Below are positions 25,601 through 40,600 of a stretch of 64,000 nt of DNA, in pieces; positions within the stretch are counted from its first letter, which is position 1; the number at the start of each line of letters is the position of its first letter. The translations under genes were made by a program, and so were the position numbers. Source of the DNA: Gymnothorax reevesii (Eukaryota > Chordata > Actinopteri > Anguilliformes > Muraenidae); assembly GCA_029721435.1 (NCBI GenBank), contig CM056586.1, positions 73,118,607 to 73,182,606 on the forward strand. The letters run 5' to 3'. Below the pieces are notes generated by a model. That model saw only the letters and a list, made by a program, of their open reading frames with translations. It was not told the origin of the DNA and searched no databases.

Positions 25601-28600
25601 AAACTGATGCAGTGTCAAGGGAATAACATGTATTGACCAGCTTCATAGGTGTGCAGTTATAGGAAAATAATGCGCGCCCTCAGAACATCCATCATATTAT
25701 CTCAACTGAGTAATTTACAGAGCTGTTCTATAGTTTGGTTTAACCTTTCACCATAAAAAATGAAAAAAAAAAACAGACAGTGTAGATACACGGTTCTGTT
25801 GCTCTGTTGAAATAACATTGTGCCTGAGCTCAGTTGTTTCGAACATAATTGCAACAATACTTAATCAGTTTAAGTTCTAATAAATGATGCTATTGTCCAT
25901 AGTTTTATTGAGTAAATCCAGGTATTATTTTGTTTCCTGTCTGTCTGACTTTGTGGAATTCCTGAGGATTCTTTGTACAGTTGACAACTTTGTATTATAG
26001 TGATATACTTATGAATTCCTTCTGCCAAGAGGTATTATGAAAAAAGTTATGTAATAAAGACTTGACTGTTTTCCCCAACAGTGTACTGGATGCACCGCAC
26101 TGTTTGAATGATAAAATGGATATATCATTCAACGACCAAGATGTAATTGAGTTTTGTAAATAAACCTCCACCTTGTTATTTTTTCACAGCATTTTCTAGC
26201 TTCTCTGTGTCAAAAGAAGAGCGGAGAGCAGAGTCCTACAGCACTGGCGTACAGCTCACTGAGAAAAGCATTACATCTGAACTCAAGCCAGAGTCTAAAC
26301 AGCATTCTAGTTCTTTAGAGAAGAAAAAAGAAAAGCCTGTTTTTATCACCCAGCTCTCAGCAGAGGAAATCTCTGTTGGAGAGACGGCTAAATTTACTGT
26401 CGCAATTTTTGGCTCCCCAAAGCCTAAAGTGCAGTGGTTCCATAACGGACAGGAGATTACCTCCTCTTCCATTTATAAATTTTATCAAGAAGAAAATCAA
26501 TACAGTCTGACCATTTCCCAGGTAAAAACAGAGCATGAGGGAGAGTACTCTTGCACCGCCAGCAACAGGTTTGGACGGTCATCTTGCTCAGCATTATTGC
26601 GTGTGAGAGTGGCTGAAATTTCCAGGTCAGAGCTCTTTCATGTTTCTGTCCAACCTCCTGCTTTCACCACATCAATAGAATCCACACAGTGTGAAGTTGG
26701 AAGTCAAGCTCAGTTTCGATACAAAGTCACAGGAAATCCCCTCCCCGAGATTCAGTGGTTTAGGGGCAGTTATCGGATTCAGTCCAGTAAGCGCATCACA
26801 ATCGTGAAGAATCCAGACGGCTCAGGGTCCCTAAACCTGACAGGTGTTCAGCAGGAGGACGGTGGGGTGTACACATGTAGGGCGTCCGGTGGAGCGGGAG
26901 AGGCCTCCTGCAGTGCTGACCTGATTGTGGCTTGTGCTTCTGCCTCTGTCACAATTCAAAAGGACACCATCACTGCTACGAAGCAGAAAAGCTACAAAGT
27001 CCCCATGACGGAGCACATTACCGAGTCCCGCCTTTATACTGTGAACCTCCCGGGACAGACCAGAGCCGATGTGCAGTCAGGGCATCAGATGGTGTACACC
27101 ATCGGCACAGAGGATACGCACACCATCAGCAGTGATCAGGTGGACACTTTGGAACAAGTGGGGATATTTACTGCTTCCCTGCAAAGAGAGCAGGTCACAC
27201 ACAGGGCTGCAGTGCTGCAGTCTCATAAGATGGAGGAGAGGGTCAGGGTGGGGGCTACCCAGCTCCATCCAGTTGAAGCTTTACCTACAAGACAGCTCCA
27301 CATGGCGTCCTTTACCCCTGCTGTAGAAGAGAGTCATGGTTTCACGGAGCAGCACACCAAATATATCCAGACACCAGAGGTCACAAAATTAAGTCTGACC
27401 CCTGAGCAAAAACCAAAAATGATGTCTGCAGTTGTTGAGGAAATAACACCTGTAGCCATTGTGAAAACTGAGTCTTTAAAAGATAGGAAATCAGAACAGA
27501 TTAAGCCGACCCCTGAGCCAAAACAAGTCGTGACAAGTCACCAAGTGGAAACAAGATTGCCAATTACAAAAGAGACCTCACAGATTATTCCTAAACCAGA
27601 GGTTGAAAAGAGTTATAAAGTCAAAGAAGGAGTAAAAATATTATATTCCACCATATCAACTGCGGAACATGACATATCTGAAGCCCATACATCTGAGTTA
27701 TCCTCCTTAGATTCAGCGTTACAGTCTTCAGTAGTAAAGGAGTTGCCAAAGCCCATTCATACGTCCACCAGTGAGACTAAACACTCGTTATCTAAGGAAC
27801 AGACATTTGAAGTGCGCAAAGCAAGGGAGGAGAAAGGAGAATTGACAAAAGATACTTTACTTAAATCATCCTTAGCTGCTGAGGAAAAACAGGCGCTCCA
27901 GGCTGAACAGACAAAGGAAATTCAAGGTTTAGAGAGTGCTATATCTGTACAGTTCGAGACAGAAGGGGAAAGAGTCATGCATTTGCAAGTGACAGCAGAA
28001 CAAAATACACTTTGTTCTGAGGGCAGATTTACTTGTGAGACTCCAGCATCTGAGCTAGCCGAGTCAAGAAAAAGCCCCATTTTGGTTCATTTGACTGCCA
28101 CAGATGAACAGAAATCTATCACTTCTGAAGAGTTGCTTCAGTTTTCTTCCCAGGACAGCACATTTTCAGTTGAGCCAACAAAAGAGGCTCCTATAGCATT
28201 ACATCTCCACTCTGTTCATACAGAAAGTTCTTTACCCAAAGAAGGCGAATTTACTATTGATAAGCCTGACCATCAGGTGGCCGTGCAAAAGCTTGAAAGG
28301 GTCCGTAGACGGGCAGTAAACACAGAGGAGAAAAGGGAGCTGACAGCTGATTACTCTACAGACCTTGATGTGTCTGTGACAGGTGTGCAACCGAAGAGGG
28401 GAGTAGAACCAAAACCTCAAACTATTCTTCAGGCAATTTCAGCTCCAATGCCACTGCCTAAGGAAATTCCATTCATCATAGATGAAAAACAAGAGCGTGC
28501 TTCTAAACAGAAGGAGGACCACTGGAATATCATGCATTTAATGACCAAGACTGACAGCCAAACTATAGATGAGGGACACACTGATAGCCTTGAAGCAGTT

Positions 28601-31600
28601 GAAAAGTTTTCATGTGAAACTAAGGTTGAGCCCAAAGTCCCCACTGAGCCAGTCCACATCGAGCAGAAGCCGGTCTCAACTGAGGGTAGCGTTTCTTTAG
28701 CAGCAGCTGAGCAAGACTTTGCCCTTCAGATTCATGAGGGTCAGTCCGTAAGACAATCACTATTGATGACAGAGAAACAAATTATGATTGGTGAGAAGTC
28801 AGGTGAAGTAGTAAAACCAGAGACTAGTCAAGTTACCATTACAACACAACCGAAAGGAGATTTACTGGTCCATGAATCACGAGAGAGTAAGACTCTTCCA
28901 AAGGAGCTTACATTTGTTATTCAGGCACCAAAATCATTTGGATTAGACATCAGATATCAGCTTCAAACTGCATTGCAGTCAGCTTTAGCGCATGAGCAGC
29001 CAGTGTTTCTGGCAGAAGTGGCAGAATCTTTGCACATATTCCAGGTAAAGGAAGTAAAGGTCCACAAAGAACCCAAGTTTGTGAGGTTCACATATCTTAT
29101 TACCACAAGTGGTGCTCCTTTAGAAATAACCATAGCATTTGAAGGCAAGTATCCTCAAATAGCTGAGTTAAAGAATGAGCTGTCAGCAGCTTTCTATTCT
29201 GTCATTAATTATGAACAGCAGGTCCTGACCTCTGAACAGCAGGGCACTAAGATAATGGATAAGCCCCAGCGAATACAGGTTGGCAGCGCACCTTCAAAAG
29301 AAATGCTGTCATCTACAGTGGAAACCATTGCATTAGCAGAAAGTGTTTCAGATTTTGCTTCGCAAAAACCATATTCTGCATCTGCCAAGACCGAAAGTCA
29401 GGCTTCCCTTCAAACTGCTAAAGCTCAGGATCGTGCTGTGGTGCAGGAATCAAAAGAAAGAATGATCAAAGTATCAGAGACAACCAAGGTCATTAAGATA
29501 ACCACTGAATCAAAAACAGAGTCTCGGGAGCAGATGACTTTCCAGGAGGAAAAAACTGTGACAGTAAAGGGCCGTGAGAGAGATTTGGGTGTAGCAGATA
29601 GGACCACTGGAATGCCTTTGGTACCCATGACAGTTGACCATTCATTTGATGTTCGTGTACAAAAAGAAATGGCAATTGAGTCACATAAAGAGGAAGTAGT
29701 TGAAACTAAGCCAGCAGAAAGACTGGTGAAAGATTACCCAGTGATAGAAACATTTCTTGAAGACATTACAGTGAAAGAGCAGCACAAGGTAACCTTATCT
29801 GTAACGATAAAATATGCTGAAATGGTCAACTGGCTCTTCAATGGGAAATTGGTTAAATCTGGCAAAGAGTTCAAATGTTTGAAGGATCATGATACTTATT
29901 CTCTGGTAATTGAGAAGGTTATCAAGGAGAAGCACCAAGGAGAATATATCTGTGAGGCTGTTAATGAAGCCGGCAAGACCTCAACATCATCGCAACTCAC
30001 AGTTGTTAAAAGAGGTTGGATTATGGCGGATGCAATATTCATCATTTAATTAAATAACCTCACTTTTATTGACTATATTAGTAACACTGGTAATGAAATT
30101 TTGACTAACAGCTCAGTCTTGCTGTATTCAATTGTTGATTTCAAGCAACAGCTCTCTAGACTTTCTTATGTCGTGTTTTCTGAAGTTTGATCATCTTCAT
30201 GCCATAATGCAGCTCATTTCAGTGTATAGTTTCATTTGTTTACTGAAATCACTCCATTTTTCACTAATCAATACTGATTATTCAAATTCCATCCCTATAT
30301 CCATTTTTGCCATTTGGTTGCAAGCATTTCATTCGCTTAAATCTTATTTGTGCCAAAAATTGGACTCATTGTTCATGTCTCATTCATGAAACATGTAATG
30401 GATCTTCTCTCTGTTTAATTTTTAACTGGTCACACCTGTGATTGCATGTTCCTGCGTATTAAACCATGTCACCATTTCTTACTTCACTAAATGATACGTT
30501 TCCCCCCTTAATCTTCCATAATTTCTCCTCACAGTCACTCCCTGGATTACCAGCGAATGCACCCTTGTCTGTCATCCATGTTTCAGCTGAGCATCTTCCC
30601 AGTCAAATGGCCTTGTTTTCCACTGAGTCAAACACTGTTTGCTAATTTGTTCTTCTCCCCATCTCCCCGATTCAGCGCCACCTGTTTTTAGACAAAAAAT
30701 CCAGCCCCTGGAGATTAATCTTGGGAGTCGTGCCACGTTTGAGTGCGAGATTGATGATGCACCCAACGTGATGTTCAAGTGGTACAAGTGCGGCACTGAG
30801 ATCAGAGAAGGCGGAATGTGTCGGATCATTAATAGATTTTGTGCCTCTTCAATGGAGCTTCTAAACCCAACTAGAGCTGACAGTGGTGAATATACTTGCA
30901 AAGCTACAAATCAACATGGCAGTGACAGCTGCTCAGCTTCTTTAACAGTGACTGGTAAGTTGGATTTCACATCTTATTTACGTTATTTTGTTGTTAATTT
31001 ATATTTTTACTATGAAAATATATGAGAGTTTTTATATTTATGCAGTAGAATCTTCCATTTCAATTTAGTGTTTTTAGATGACTTGGTCGAGTTTTCAAAA
31101 GTTGATGTTGGGAAATCCCAAGTGTGGCGACACGAACGCTTGTCTGCTTATTTTGCTTTCTATAGAGATTTTCCCACCAGTCTTTGTTGATAAGCCTGAT
31201 CAATTGACTTCATATGTGGGCAAACAAGCAAAGCTTCAGTGCGTAATTTCTGGATCCTCCCCAATGAATGTCGCGTGGCAAAAAGGCAGTGTTCCAATTT
31301 TTGCAGAAACGAATTACAAAATCACCTCTGAAAGGGACCAATACTCTCTTGAAATCTTGAAACTTAGCCTTGCTGATCAGGGCGAATATCACTGCAGAGC
31401 AACTAATAATGCTGGAACAGAAATGTTCAGCACAGAAATGAGGGTGATTGATAAGCCCACTTTTGTCAAAGCCTTTGAATCGACATCAGTAGCTGTGGGA
31501 CACCCACTAAAACTTGAATGTCAAGTGGACGAAGATACTGGAGTAACCATTACGTGGACCAAAGATGGAAGGAAAATGCATAACACTATGGATCAGAAAC

Positions 31601-34600
31601 TTTCTTTTGAAGACAAGCTTGCTGTTCTTGAAATTACAAATTCAAATCTTAAAGATTCTGGAAAATATGCTTGCACTGCTGCAAATGAGGCTGGAAGCAG
31701 TAGCTGCTCTTCTATGGTATTTGTACAAGGTAAGAACTTTCAATGGAGGCATTGATTGAAAACAATCAATGAAAGATCTTTTAATAACTTTTGCATGTCT
31801 TAAATTGCTTTACTTCTTTTTGATTTTTTGTTCTATTATAAACTTGGCTCGATGACATTGTGCCAAAATTCTGTGATTATGTAATCACTGCTTTCTTTAG
31901 ACCCTCCGAGTTTTGTGAAAAGACTGGAACCAAGGGTCCTTTGGAAACACGGAGTGACATCACGTCTGCAGTGCACAGTTAAAGGCTCAGCTGTGCTTCA
32001 CATCACCTGGTTTTTGAATGACCGTGAATTAATCCCTGGCGAAAAGCACAAAATGACCTTCAAAGATGGCCAAGCAGTTTTGGAAATAAATAATGTGTCT
32101 GTGGCAGACGGTGGAAACTACACTTGCGAAGTGTTGAATGAAGCTGGTTGTGAAAGCTGCAGCACTCTTTTAACTATAAAAGGTTTGTGACAGTACCTGT
32201 TTTTGTTGACTTAGAGCTTTAAAATTTGAAGCATAATTCTCAGCCGATTATATGAAGTTCTGATTTACTGTCTTTTTTGTTATTAGAACCACCTTCATTC
32301 AGAAGGGAACTGAAAATGGTGGATGTAGTTAGAGGAACATCTGCCAAACTAGAGCATGAAATTGCTGGAACTCCGCCATTTGTAGTGCAGTGGTCTAAAA
32401 ACAGGAAAGCAATCTCCTCAGATAGAAATTTTAAGATCACTTCACAAGAAAGCACTGCCTGCTTGGAGATCAGTTCATTTGAGGGTACTGATGTTGGGGA
32501 CTATCAATGTACTGTGTCAAACGACGTAGGGAAAGTCTCCTGCACATCATCAGTTAAGCTGAAAGGTCAGTAAAGATGAACAATTACATTTTTAAATTGA
32601 GAATTTTTTTTTTTTTATAGAACATTTGTATTTTATCTATGTTTCTTTTTTTACGTAGACCCTCCCTTTTTCTCAAAGAAGATTGAAAATGTCTCAGCAA
32701 TTCTGGGAAGTACTGTTAGGCTGCAGGGCGCTCTTAAAGGATCGGCCCCGATCAAAGTGACATGGATGAAGGACTCTGAAACACTGCGGGATGATGATCC
32801 TAATGTAACGATGGAATTTGAGAATAATATTGCTGTTCTAAAAATAGCAACAGTCAGCATCATGCATAGTGGTAAATACACTTGCCAAGCTGAAAATGAA
32901 GCTGGGAAACAGATGTGTGAAGCTACTGTCTCAGTTCAAGGTTTGGTGATACTTTCAAGCATATTATGATGAATGATGAAAATTCAGCCCCAACACCCAT
33001 ATTATTGTGCATTTGAAATATTTTGATTTTGTTTTAGAACCGGCAAGGATAACAGAAAAGACAGCATCCATCAGCGTCTCCGCTGGCGATCCGGCATCTT
33101 TGGAGTGCACAATCGCAGGAACCCCAGACATTAGAGTGAAGTGGTTTAGAGATGGAAAGGAGATTGCAGAATCCCGAAAATATAAAATGAGCTTTAAAAA
33201 TAATGTCGCCACCTTGAAAATTCTTGCTGCGGAGAAGAAAGACAACTGTGAATATATGGTGGAAGTGGCCAATCGTGTTGGAAAGGACCAGTGCTCTTGC
33301 ACTGTCACTGTGCTCGGTTAGTTTTTGACACCTTCACACTGTTGCTTGTTTTTTTAACTTTGGTAGGGGTTTCTTTTCTTACAGGACTTGTTTTTATTTT
33401 CTTTTGAACAGATCGAATTGTACAACCTTCATTCACAAAACTTCTTAAAAAATTCTGTGGAAGTGTCGGCTCCAGCGTCAGTATGGACTGCAGGGTAACT
33501 GGATCTCAGCCTGTGACGGTTTCTTGGTACAAGGATGATTCAGAGATCACAGCTGGTGCAAAATACCGAATGGAATTCTCTGATGGCAAAGCGTCTTTGC
33601 AAATCACTCAGTTACAAAAGTCTGACGCTGGAACATATACTTGCCGTGCAAGAAATTCAGCTGGATTTGCAGAGACCAGTGGAGCTCTGTCTGTAAAAGG
33701 TTTGAAAAAGAATAAAACCTTTTTTTCTTTGTTTTCCTTAGGGTGGAAAATGTCAAAACACAATGTCTATTTCAGCAAAGCTTTTTGTAGAATTTGACTT
33801 CATTCTCCTCAGAAAATGCGGAATATTATCAAGAAAAAGAGGGGCTGTGCAGTTTTTTTAAAATTCTTTTTTATTTCCTATTTGTTTGCCAAAATTAGTT
33901 CAAATCAAGAAATACCGTTCAGTTGAATTTGGGCTTTTGTCAGTATGTTGGTGCATGAATAAAACTGCTCTTGGCACTTCATAGATGCAATCGTTGGAGC
34001 ATCTAGTTTTTTTCAGTAAAAAGTGAAGTATTAATGATTATAATTATACATAAATTGCAGTTAACACATTAATTGTTTTTTATTTTCTAATTTCATGAGC
34101 AAGACCCACTTTTAAACCACCTTTATATTTATTCAATCCTTATATATTTTACTGGCGTGAGGCCAAAAATAGATTGATTGACATCAAAAATCTCATCTTG
34201 TCATTTTCATAATAAAGGTTCCCTATGAATGGCAAAAAACCAAGCCAAAATATCTTGAACTTTCCCTTTCCCATGTTCCCTTGACAAAAATTTGCTGCAT
34301 TTTTCTATCCTGTTGCATTTTGTAACTTGTTTCCTGATTTCTCTGAACAAATTACAGAGCCTCCAACCTTTACATTAAAGCCAGACTCTCAAAATGTCAT
34401 ACCTGGCGCAACTGTGACTTTCAAGACCTCTTTCACTGGCACAGCCCCGTTCAACATTAAGTGGTTCAAAGGGGACCAGGAAATGTCTGCCGCAGGAACT
34501 TGTTTTATCAAAAAAGATGCATCTTCAAGTTTGTTGGAACTTCACTCTGTGAAGCCAAAAGGTTCTGATAATTACAGCTGCCAAGTTACCAATGAAGCTG

Positions 34601-37600
34601 GAAAGGCGACCTGCACCGCTGTCTTGTTTGTAAAAGGTGCATTTTCTTCTTGTATGATTCCTACTTAGTATCTTGCGAATCTCTTTTATCTTTAATGTTT
34701 TATTTGAGCTTGGTTTTCCATAACTGTTGCAAAAACTATTCTTACAGAACCTCCAAACTTTGTGAAGAAGCTTGAGACTTCAAAGATTTCACCAAAGGGA
34801 AGTCCTTTATATTTGGAATGCACTGTTGCTGGCAGCCCTCCAATCAAAATTAAGTGGTTCAAGAATGAGACGGAAATTTATTCGGGTGATAGGTACAAGA
34901 TGGACTTCACAGACTCTGTAGCTACTTTGGAGATTCCAGCCAGTGTTGTTGATGATAGCGGGGAATACCTTTGTGAGGCATCAAGCGAAGCAGGAATTGA
35001 CCATTGCAAAAGTGTGGTTTCGATCAAAGGTTTGTTTGCTCATGACCAATCATAGTAAATGAAGATTTTTATTTTCTATAATAGTCAATTATGCACTTAT
35101 TTGCAGTTGTATAAATTTTAAGACAGTGTCTGAATTTTTTTTTTTTTGTAGAACCACCAGTGTTCACGAAAGTTATTGAATCCAAAGAAGTTGTCAAAGG
35201 ATCTGATGTTGTGCTGGAGGGGAATATCTCAGGATCTCCTCCATTTGAAATTCTGTGGTTTTTGGATTCTAAGCCAATAAGAAATGACAGGAAACACCAA
35301 ATTAGTTTCCAGAATGATACAGTTTACCTCAAGATTCTAAAATGTGACGCAGGAGACACTGGAAGATATCAGTGCATTGTTGAAAATGAAGTTGGGAAAT
35401 CCTCCTGTGATTGTGAAATGACATTTAAAGGTTCGTGACAAAAGTAAAAGTTTATACAAGAATCAAATTCATATCGATCAACTCTCCTCGTAATTTATTT
35501 TGTGCTTTTTCTTTTCATTAGAACCACCATCATTTATCCAGAAGATGGAGAATGCCAGTCGCCTTGTTGGCAATGAAATTACAATCCTATGTACGCTAAA
35601 AGGATCATCACCGATTACTTTATCATGGATGAAAGATGATTATGTGCTTAAAGATGATGAGAATGTGACAATGACCTATGAAGACAGAACTGCAAGACTC
35701 CACATAACAAACATTCAGATAAAACATAGTGGAAAGTTTACTTGCTTTGCGAAGAATGAAGCTGGAAGCCAGAAATGCTCTGCTTCATTGGAAGTGAAAG
35801 GTTAGCTGTATCATAATAAATAGTTCAACCAAAGCTATTAAGTTTTCTTTTTTTTTTTGCCAGAACATACATTTAATTGTTTGCTTGTTTGTGTGCTGCA
35901 GAACCAGCTAACATTACAGAGAAAGCAAAGTCCATTGAAGTTACTGCTGGGGATCCTGCCACATTGGAATGCAGGTTCTCAGGAACTAAAGTCTTGAAAG
36001 CGAAATGGCGAAAGGATGGAAAAGACCTGGTATCGAGCCATAAATATAAAGTGCAAAGCACCAATAAGAGCTCCACATTAAAGATTCTTTCGACAAATAA
36101 GAGTGACAGCGGAGAATACTCATTTGAAGTTTCCAATGATGTTGGTAGCAGCACTTGTGAAGCGTACATAACTGTTCTAGGTTTGTATATCAGAATGACA
36201 AGCCATTTCATGAAAAAGATACGTTGAAGTTAAGCTGTGAAAAGTTATAAGTTGTGTTGACAAGATGCCTTTCTTTCATAATAGATCAAATAATCAAGCC
36301 AAAATTCACAAGAAAACTGAAACAGATGGATAGCGTCAAAGGATCATTTGCCCACTTGGAGTGTCTTATTTCTGGTTCCCTGCCCATCACTGTGCGTTGG
36401 TACAAAGACAATACCGAAATTGTGGCAGATGAAAAGCACAAATGTTCATTCTTTGAAAACACAGCATTTTTGGAAATCACTGATCTTTCTAGTTCAGACA
36501 GTGGCAGCTATACCTGCATTGCTGAAAACAAAGCAGGAAGTGACCAGTGTTCTGATGCCTTGATTGTGAAAGGTTTGTGCTTTCTTGCATTAGAAACATT
36601 TTTATAATGGACACAGCCATCTTAATAAACATAATTTTATATATGAACGTACTTGCATATTGACAGTCCTACTCAGAAATGGGCATTTATTCTTCAAATG
36701 AAAGCTGCCCCACTCCGTTGGAAACTGGCATGTTGGTATTCATCAGTTTTTTATGACTGCTCTGACCACTCCCCTCCTTACCTTTAGAACCACCAACGAT
36801 ATTAGAGAAGCCGGAATCGATGGATGTCTGGCCCGGATCAAGAGTTAAATTAGGAGTATTATTAAGTGGGACTCCCCCTCTTAATATCAAGTGGTTTAAA
36901 GACAGCAAGGAAGTTCTGTCGAGCGCTGACTGCTTAATACAGAAGGATAACATTTCAAGTTCACTGGAACTTTTCTTTGCCAAGGCCTCGGACTCTGCAG
37001 ATTACTCCTGTGAGATCACTAATGATGTTGGCTCTGATGCCTGCAAAGCAACACTCTTTGTGAAAGGTGCTTATTTAACTTACTATTTGCTGTGAATCAA
37101 ACTGACCAAAAAAAGAAACGCAATTTTCTATTTCTTGATTTTATCGAGTGTAACTGTTATTCATCAACACTTCATTGATATCAAATGAAAGAGAGAATCT
37201 CAGACAATAGATATGACAGAAAATCAGGCTGGAATATCGCCATGTTGGCTTTTATTTAACAAGGTGAAGTTTGACATTACGAAACACAAATTACTCCATC
37301 AGTATCTTGTATGTCCCCTGTTAGCGATTGATGGGCAACTCTATCTACCCGACTTCCGGCCTGTACCATCCCAGTCGCTCGTTGTCATTGAACTCCCGTT
37401 AGTCGTGGCCTTATAACCCGTCTGATTTTTACTCATTTTCGGTCGGACTTGTATAGGCCCCGGTGTGTACGAGGAACTCAAAACAAAAATGGGAGTGTTT
37501 GGACAATGGTAGTACTCACACTCAAGCACTGCTGATGTTTGGTTCAGGATGAATAGCGGCTCCAGAATACGTGTTGTGACCGCGAAAATTTGTATGGTAG

Positions 37601-40600
37601 AAGGTAGTCACCTCCAAAAGCAATTGGGCAATTAATGGGTTTGTCGAAATTTGGCATCGGATTACTTAATTGCGTTTCTTTTTTTTGCTCAGTATATACA
37701 GTATATATAATAGTGATGGATCCTACTGTGAATATAACTTAATGCATATATTTCTTTTTAGAACCTCCAAAATTTCTACAAAAACCTGAGAAAGAAGCAA
37801 TAGTGAAATCAGGACAACATAAGAAATTTGAATGCCTGGTTTCTGGAACTCCTGAAATTTATATCTATTGGTTCAGAGATGGAAATGAAATCAGTCCCAG
37901 TGAAAAACATAAGATTTCCTTCGTAAATTCAATGGCGAGCTTGGAAATTGTTGGTGCTGATGTGAAGGATACTGGAGTTTACTACTGCGAGGCCCGCAAT
38001 GATGCTGGTAGTGAGAGCTGCAGCATGAAACTGGAAGTGAAAGGTCAGTGCTGAGGGTTGCTGGACAAGCTAAGCAGAAATAATGAGTAGTTGACGGAAG
38101 AGTCCACGGTGGAGTTTGTGATGTTAGTTCTTCTTTTTTTCATTAACTATATTGCTTGAAACATTTCTGGAAAAAAAAAGCTTTCACCGTTCTGGAAATA
38201 TAAAGCAAATCCTACATGAGCGTAAAATCCAAGATGGCAGCAGTCGACCATTTTGTAGGTGAGATCAAGTCGGCTGGAGACATGAATCGGGGTTCTTTTC
38301 CCTGTGGTTTGATTGTGTATTTAACTAATTTTCTATATAATATATTTATTTACACTAGTGATTGAGACCTGGCACACAACAAAATTTTTCTGGCCAGCAA
38401 AACCGTCCAATTTGTATTAATAAATAGTAATAGTTTTGCTCAAAACAAAAGGTGAATCATTACTATATTAATCAATAGCCAATATACTGTATGTCTGCAA
38501 GTAGTCACAGTAATATTAAAATCATATGCCAAAACTTCTCACTTCTCGGATGACGAGCTGCAATGGCCAAACTGTCCGTACGGAACCACTGCCATCCTCA
38601 CAGTCCTTATGTTCACAGTGATCACGTCCTGCTGAGAAATCATCTTAGAAATTCGCTTCAGAAAATCAGATTTTCCTTCTCTGCAATTGATCATAGATTT
38701 CGAAGTCAGAATGGCTTCGTTTATAATTCTCGACCCCGAATTGGTCAAATACCATTTCATTTTTCTGTACTGACAATGGCCACCATCTCAGATTTCAAAG
38801 TGAAAATTTTGTGGAAATGCACAAGCAAGCACTTTTTTTTATTTATGACACAGAATCAATGGAAAAGACACCTAATACGTTGCCAAATCCAAATTGTTCA
38901 AAATTACAGAAAATTCTGAATACAAATGACAGGTGGTGATCCTCTTGGATTTTGCGCTCCTGTTGGAGTTGCGGACCGTATTAGGGTTGAGGAGCTCTGT
39001 TTGTCTAAACAAAAAAAAGAGCAATAAAGAAGGTAAATATGGTCACAGAATACACTGAAAGGACAATGAGTGTGTGTGTCAAGACTCATTACTGCGAATG
39101 CAGCCTTGTTTTATTTCAACCTTAAAAAATGATCAATTTTAAAATTTTGCCCTGTTGCAGAGCCCCCAGTATTTGTAAAAGAACTGACACCTGTTGAAGC
39201 TGTGCATGGCTTTGATGCACTGCTGTTCTGCCAAGTCATGGGCACTGCTCCCTTTGAAGTAACTTGGCACAAGGATGCAAAGGAAATCATCTCCAGCAAG
39301 AGACACACAGTTTCATGGAATAATGATATTTTAAGCCTACAAATACAGAAATGTGAGGATTCAGATGTTGGGGAATATCAGTGCACCATTGCAAATGAGG
39401 TTGGAACTTGCTTCTGTAGGACTGTGCTGCGAATGAAAGGTTTGTCATTTTTCCAGAGTGATGCGTTTCCAAATGAAATTTGGAAGTCTTGTCGAAGTTC
39501 AAAAGTGTAATTTACCTCCCTGTTTATTTTGTTAATATTAGAGCCCCCATCATTTGTAAAGAAGATCCAAAATGTGGCCACAATATTGGGAAAAGCAGCT
39601 GAATTTCAGTGTGTTGTGAAGGGGTCACCACCCCTCACAGTTCAATGGCAGAAAGATGAGGAATGGATCCAGGAGGATGCCAAAATTGAAAGAACTTTTG
39701 ATGGCAGTGTCGCTACTTTGCGAATCGCAGTCTCTGAGGCCTGTCACACTGGCAGATACACCTGTCAGGTCATGAATGAGGCTGGGCAGGAGAGGAGCTT
39801 TGCTACTCTGCTGGTGCAAGGTTTGTCTTAGTCTTTTAACTCCCAATGGATGAGCTTTGGAAGTACTGGAAACTTCACTGTGCACTCATTGTCCTATTTC
39901 ATGCTGTTTCAGAGCCGCCTCAAATCATTGAGAGGTCTGAAACAATAAGCGTAACTGCTGGAGATCCAGTGAGTATGGAGGTCAAGGTGTCCGGCACCCC
40001 TGAACTGAAAGTCAAGTGGATGAGGGATGGAAAAGAGCTGATATCCAGCAGGCAGCACACACTCAGTTTTGTGAATAATGTGAGCAGCCTTAAAATCCCA
40101 TCTGCTCAGATGACTGATGGTGGGAACTACACCTTTGAGGTCACCAATGATATTGGAGTCTCCAGTTGCAAGATTACGTTAGTCGTAGTAGGTCAGTGAT
40201 ATTTCTCTTATCCTTTTTATGGACTTTTCAATATTGTACTATGCCTGGCAGGTTAACTTTATCTGTGTTTGTTTATCAATGCAGAACAAATTATTGCTCC
40301 ATCGTTCCTCAAGCCATTGGTTGAAATGCGGGAAGTCCTGGGATCTTTCGTACGTCTTGAAAGCAAAGTTTCTGGTTCTCTTCCAATGTCTGTGGAATGG
40401 AAAAAAGATGGATACGTCATCACTGGCAGTGCAAAACTTAAACTTATACATGAGGAAAACACTGTATCATTGGAGATTGAGCATTTGGAGAAAACGGATG
40501 CTGGGACCTACACTTGTAAATTATCCAACAAAGCGGGAAGCTGCGAATGCAGTGGTGCTCTGCTGGTGAAAGGTCAGAACTTGTATCAGCAAACTGTCAA

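Noticed and set aside
30015..30049. Read-through of the N2B exon donor to a stop
   Set aside because: Only 11 extra codons; the next Ig exon joins in phase exactly as in other titins.
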